Made by a program: the position numbers and the translations under genes. The notes under the pieces were generated by a model. The model had not been told where the DNA came from, did not search any database, and saw only the letters and a program-made list of their open reading frames with translations. Source: Plakobranchus ocellatus (Eukaryota; Mollusca; Gastropoda; Plakobranchidae). Taken from it: DNA of 23,393 nucleotides. Shown here in pieces: positions 19,621-23,393 of this stretch; the stretch's first letter is position 1; each line of letters opens with the position of its first letter. The DNA lies in contig BLXT01005315.1 in the NCBI GenBank assembly GCA_019648995.1, forward strand, positions 1,423,121 to 1,446,513. Reading direction: 5' to 3'.

Positions 19621-21737
19621 TCTCTTATATCTACCACACCTTTTTTATGACTATTATTTAAAACTACATTGTAAAATTTAAATACATACAATTTATAACT
19701 TTTCTTTGTGTAGCCTATAATGATCATGACCTTTTGATAGGCCTACCACACAGTCCTGGCACTACATTGGTAGAAAATATTATAGAGTTATTTCAGTTTA
19801 TAAAAAGGCTCTTAGGACAGGGAGCAAAAACTGCCAATAACAAATTTTCCCATGTTATGTATTAAGGAGAAAGGCAGCCATTGTAAAATTAACTTTTAAC
19901 AGCAAATGCCAACAAAACACATTTGCTAAAAATTAAAGATTTTTTTGAAGTTTTGGGCACAAAAAGGACCACTCATCTCTTTTTGCCAAATATGGCAGCC
20001 AAGTTTTAATTGGTCAGCTGCAAAGACTTTTGAAATATATGAGACAAATGATGCATAGAAAATGTGTCCCCTATTCACATGATTTAATGGTCATGATACT
20101 GTAGCAAGATTTAAGCTAATTTAAAGCTGTCTTGTATCCATAGATATTTCTTATCTAATATTCAGAAGTCCACCCAAGGGCTCCCATTGACATTTTTAAA
20201 ATAGTTCTAGGGGCTAGCACTACATTAATTTAAGGCAAAATAACACAGATGCTCCTCATTTATCTAGATCTACATTTCTAACTTACGAATCCTGAAGTGA
20301 CGGATATTTTAATGCAAAGTGACCATTTTTCTGAATATTCTGGAAAATAGGTCCAGTCCTTATTTTCCCAAACGCAAACAAAAAGGGATCTGCAAGATTC
20401 AGATGTTGGCACGTCTTACTTTATAAATGGGGACCCAAGTTTCTGGAGCTACCTTCATCAGCTGCCAAAGAAATGAAGAGGTCGCAGGCATAATTTTTTT
20501 ATTGTGTGAAAGTAGCACAATTCACATTATAACTTGGCCTACGACCTCTACATTTTGTCGGTAACTTGTGAAGGCAGAATAAAAATGACAACCTGGCACA
20601 CTGGTACTCATACTCAGCTGATGAATCTCTTTTGTTTTTTTTTCTTGTTCCTTTCCTTAAAAGTAGGTGTCTGTTTTTAGTGTACAATGTAAAAGTTGTT
20701 TACATTTAAATCTCAATCTATCTATAGGCCTATCCCTCTTGACTCACAGCCCCACAGTCCATCTTTCTCCCTGAACTCTCTCTTTCTCTTTCTTCATAAA
20801 ATAAAAAAGCCTCAGATTACCTTATTCAATTGTGGACTGGCTTGTGGCTATATACAAAAACCCACTCATAAAATAAGGCATTCGAGAAAAGAAGGTGAGA
20901 CTATCCGAATGTTCAGGAAAATTAAGTTGGTCTATTTCATATGGAAATGCTACATCTTCAATAATAAATATTTTTTTGTGATTCTCTGGGTGCAAGCTTT
21001 CATGTTATTAGGACAGGCCAAGATCGGAAAGTTTCTGAAGTCCTGATAACTGGGTTTGATTTACGACCATACAGGGTTTATGTCACCGTATTTGAAGAAT
21101 AACACCATCAGTTAGCTAAACCAAGAGACCACCTTTCAGGGAATTTCTTTACATGCCAAATCAAAGGCAATAAGCTTAGATATTATGATAACTGGCCTCA
21201 TTGTGCCCATGTTTTCAGCACATCTTCAGTTTGTAAGAAGCTGGTGGTGATACCTCAACTCATCAACTGTCGAGCCGTCCGCTTGACCTGGATCTAAATT
21301 TAGATCTACAGATCTAACTAGTCTAGATACATAACTAGTTCAAGACACACACGTAAACAAAAGCGGTAATTCCACAGATTTCATAAGACATGGATCTAGT
21401 CTAAAGTAAATGAGATCTTCATTACTGCACTACCTGTAATCAGTCGATAAATCTAATTAATAAGTGCGGGCCATCAAATTTTTTGCTTTCGCTTTATGTA
21501 AGTTGCTATGGAACATTGAGTGGGTAAGAGCTACAGTTCAGACCTGGTTCTGAAAATAGCTCCAGCACGTTTTCTAAGTGGGTTGCCAATTTCGATTTGG
21601 AAAAAAAATCAGCATTAAAAATCAAGTATATTGCCGCTAAAATCTTTCACCTATACAAAGATTTGTAATTATAATATTTAAAAGACTCTTTTTGAGATGT
21701 CATTGGTTCTATACTTGATCTAGAATCTAGATTTATT
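19621..21737. other. Intergenic, no gene recognised
   Basis: AT-rich sequence. The 116-codon frame at 20696-21046 (+) and a 62-codon frame on the minus strand at 20499-20687 match nothing I know. GATCTA/TAGATC-type words cluster at 21290-21410 and again near 21716. TAGGCCTA palindromes lie at 19738-19745 and 20725-20732. Confidence 0.55.
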
Positions 21738-22509
21738 TCAAAAGCTATCTTACAAACAATTTAATAGCAGAATGTGAACAATTTCAAAAACTTCTAGATA
21801 CTGTAGTTTTAGAGAGCGAAAGAATGGGTCTGTCCTTGATTGTAAAGAAAACGGAACGTATGGTCATCACAAAGAAATCCTCTAACCGCAAGTGCAATCT
21901 GCTTAGCAAAGGTGAACAAATCAAACAAGTTACAAAATTCAAATGTCTAGGTTACCTGATAACCTCAGATGGCAGATGCACAAGTGAAATAAGTAAAAGA
22001 ATAGCCATGGCCAAAGATTCATTCCAAAAAATGAAACTAATAGTGGCAAATGGAAACATAAGTATGAAAAGCAAAATAAGGGTAATTAAAACATATGTAT
22101 GGTCAGTGAGTGTAGGACAATAAAAAAAAAGGAAATAGAGAAAAAACTAGAAGCATTAGAGATGTGGTTTAGGCCTATCAGAAGAATGGTGAGGATATCA
22201 TATACAGAAAAAAGTCCAATGAATTGATACTAAAAGAGGCTAATCTCGAGCGACCACTAATTAAAACCATAAGACAGAGGCAACTACAGTTTTTAGCCAT
22301 ATTTGCTGACACAAGGGTTTAGAACACTTAGCTAATCACTGGAAAGATTGAAGGCAAACGCAGTAGAGTTAGACACTTTTATTGAAAGTCTTAAGTCGTG
22401 AGCATTAGGCAAGGTAGCAATAACAACTTTATAAGGTTAACTAAGAATAGGTTTGAGTGGAGGAACATGATCGCCAATGTCTGTTTCAGACAAGGTACCT
22501 GATGATGAT
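21738..22509 (+). mobile_element. 5'-truncated LINE fragment (reverse-transcriptase C-terminal part plus tail)
   Basis: An open stretch to the stop at 22121-22123 encodes CEQFQKLLDTVVLESERMGL, VKKTERMVITKK, then FKCLGYLITSDGRCTSEISK and RIAMAKDSFQKMK. This is the familiar end of the reverse-transcriptase/thumb region of non-LTR retrotransposons. Homology continues in other frames with LEALEMWF, RRMVRIS, KTIRQRQLQFL and TGKIEGKRSR, so at least three frameshifts and extra stops are present: a dead copy. It ends with TGATGATGAT at 22500-22509, like the short microsatellite tails of RTE-type LINEs. The clade is a guess. The endonuclease and catalytic palm parts are absent (5' truncation). Confidence 0.85.
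22170..22177. repeat. TAGGCCTA palindrome inside the LINE
   Basis: It interrupts the conserved MWF-x-RRM segment of the LINE. Removing six bases from here would leave a W-F-I-R-R-M reading, which matches what this LINE family usually has, so it looks like a small insertion. The other exact copies in the window start at 8331, 12236, 19738 and 20725. Confidence 0.6.
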
Positions 22510-23324
22510 AGTGCAAGGGAGATGATGTATGATACTTTGAAAAATGCACGTTTCCTTTCGTACGTACGCCACGGATCGTTAACAAAAACCACGTCTCGCC
22601 TATGCGAGGAAGGCTTAACAAACTATAATGAGGCTGTAAGCGCGATTTAGCTTCAGCATTTTGTTGTTGGTAGTATATTTTGAGCATAACATGAAGAAAC
22701 AGTGTCGCGAAGTAATCGCTAAACTCCTATTGACCATGTCCTTTTGCGCGATATCAGAAGCGACATAATCATAGCAGATGAATTTCTGTGCACACGTTCC
22801 GCCGACAAGCCGATAGAAAAACATGTGATCATCGACGCTTAACTCATCACAGGCTAGCACAACCAGAACGTGGGGACGGAGCAATTCTTTAGTCCCCCGA
22901 AAATTTGGAGTCTAATAGTGCGTTGCAGCTCTAAATTTTCCTTTAATTTTCTGTTACTAAAATTCCTACTAGTTATCACCCTGTTTCCAAGCATTGAGTC
23001 ACGAAGATGTTAGTGCAGTTATCCGCCAACATGCCGGCTGAGCAAGTCAGCGATTAAACTCATCTTTTCAAAAACAAAAAAAAGAAGGAAAAAAACAAAA
23101 CTATTTTGATTCAACCCAAGATACCTTTACGTTTGATTTAGAACGCATTTCAGAGCAAAATAACTGTTTTTGTAGCTTAATTTGATACGCAATCATGATT
23201 GGAAGGAAGCAGTCGGTTTTGATATGCTATTTTAAATCTGGCCTCATATTAAGAAATTTGCCTAAACATGGCAATAAAACGAATCGGCTCTAAAAAAAAT
23301 CTATCTATGCACAACAACAACTAC
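22510..23324. other. CpG-rich patch and right flank, no gene called
   Basis: About 22545-22880 carries roughly 25 CpG in 330 bases by eye, several-fold denser than the rest. It overlaps minus-strand open frames of 98 and 89 codons (22391-22687, partly antisense to the LINE, and 22615-22884) that I do not recognise. It could be the promoter or first exon of a neighbouring gene, or part of another inserted element. Beyond 22900 the sequence returns to AT-rich with A-runs. Confidence 0.5.

Positions 23325-23393
<69 letters not shown>
23325..23393. repeat. (AAT)n microsatellite at window edge
   Basis: About 23 uninterrupted AAT units running to the last base of the window, so the true length is unknown. 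Confidence 0.97.

Noticed and set aside
22391-22687. 98-codon minus-strand open frame
   Set aside because: It runs antisense to the LINE 3' end, so at least its distal part is a shadow of the retrotransposon.

Overview
This is eukaryotic, metazoan genomic DNA. It is AT-rich (roughly one third G+C by eye), intron-bearing, full of homopolymer and simple-sequence runs, and carries only sparse transposon remnants. Two protein-coding genes are recognisable. Both act in secretory-pathway glycosylation, and they lie tail to tail. The species cannot be fixed from the sequence. Short palindromes such as TAGGCCTA, TACATGTA and TAGATCTA recur, which in my impression is typical of marine or freshwater invertebrates (molluscs, perhaps echinoderms), but that is a weak guess.

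Layout. Positions 1-797 are intron sequence. From 798 to 9144 (+ strand) lie the last nine coding exons of DDOST/OST48, a subunit of the oligosaccharyltransferase complex. The 5' exons, about the first 100 residues, lie outside the window. A poly(A) signal follows at 9306-9311. The DDOST introns hold a (CT)n/NNN/poly-C tract beside a splice donor, a 260-bp piggyBac-like MITE, G-runs, and an in-frame 99-bp candidate cassette exon carrying three N-glycosylation sequons. Positions 9350-16300 are intergenic, with no gene I can support but two tandem duplications and a long hairpin. At 16628-17716 on the - strand is an uninterrupted 362-codon gene of the GDP-fucose transporter family (SLC35C1-like). 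It is clearly related to the family but diverged at positions that family members normally conserve. Upstream of it, to about 21730, is non-coding sequence with one candidate minus-strand first exon near 19592-19617. Positions 21738-22509 are a 5'-truncated, frameshifted LINE ending in a short (TGA)n tail. Positions 22545-22880 are strikingly CpG-rich for this window. An (AAT)n microsatellite runs from 23325 off the right edge.

Functionally, DDOST is part of the ER enzyme that transfers the oligosaccharide to Asn-X-Ser/Thr sites. An SLC35C1-type carrier would import GDP-fucose into the Golgi (or ER) for fucosylation of such glycans. I do not claim co-regulation. Nothing here looks like a completely new molecular system. 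The most unusual signals are the sequon-bearing candidate cassette exon in DDOST, the intronless diverged transporter, and the TAGGCCTA palindrome, one copy of which looks like a clean 6-bp insertion in the LINE.
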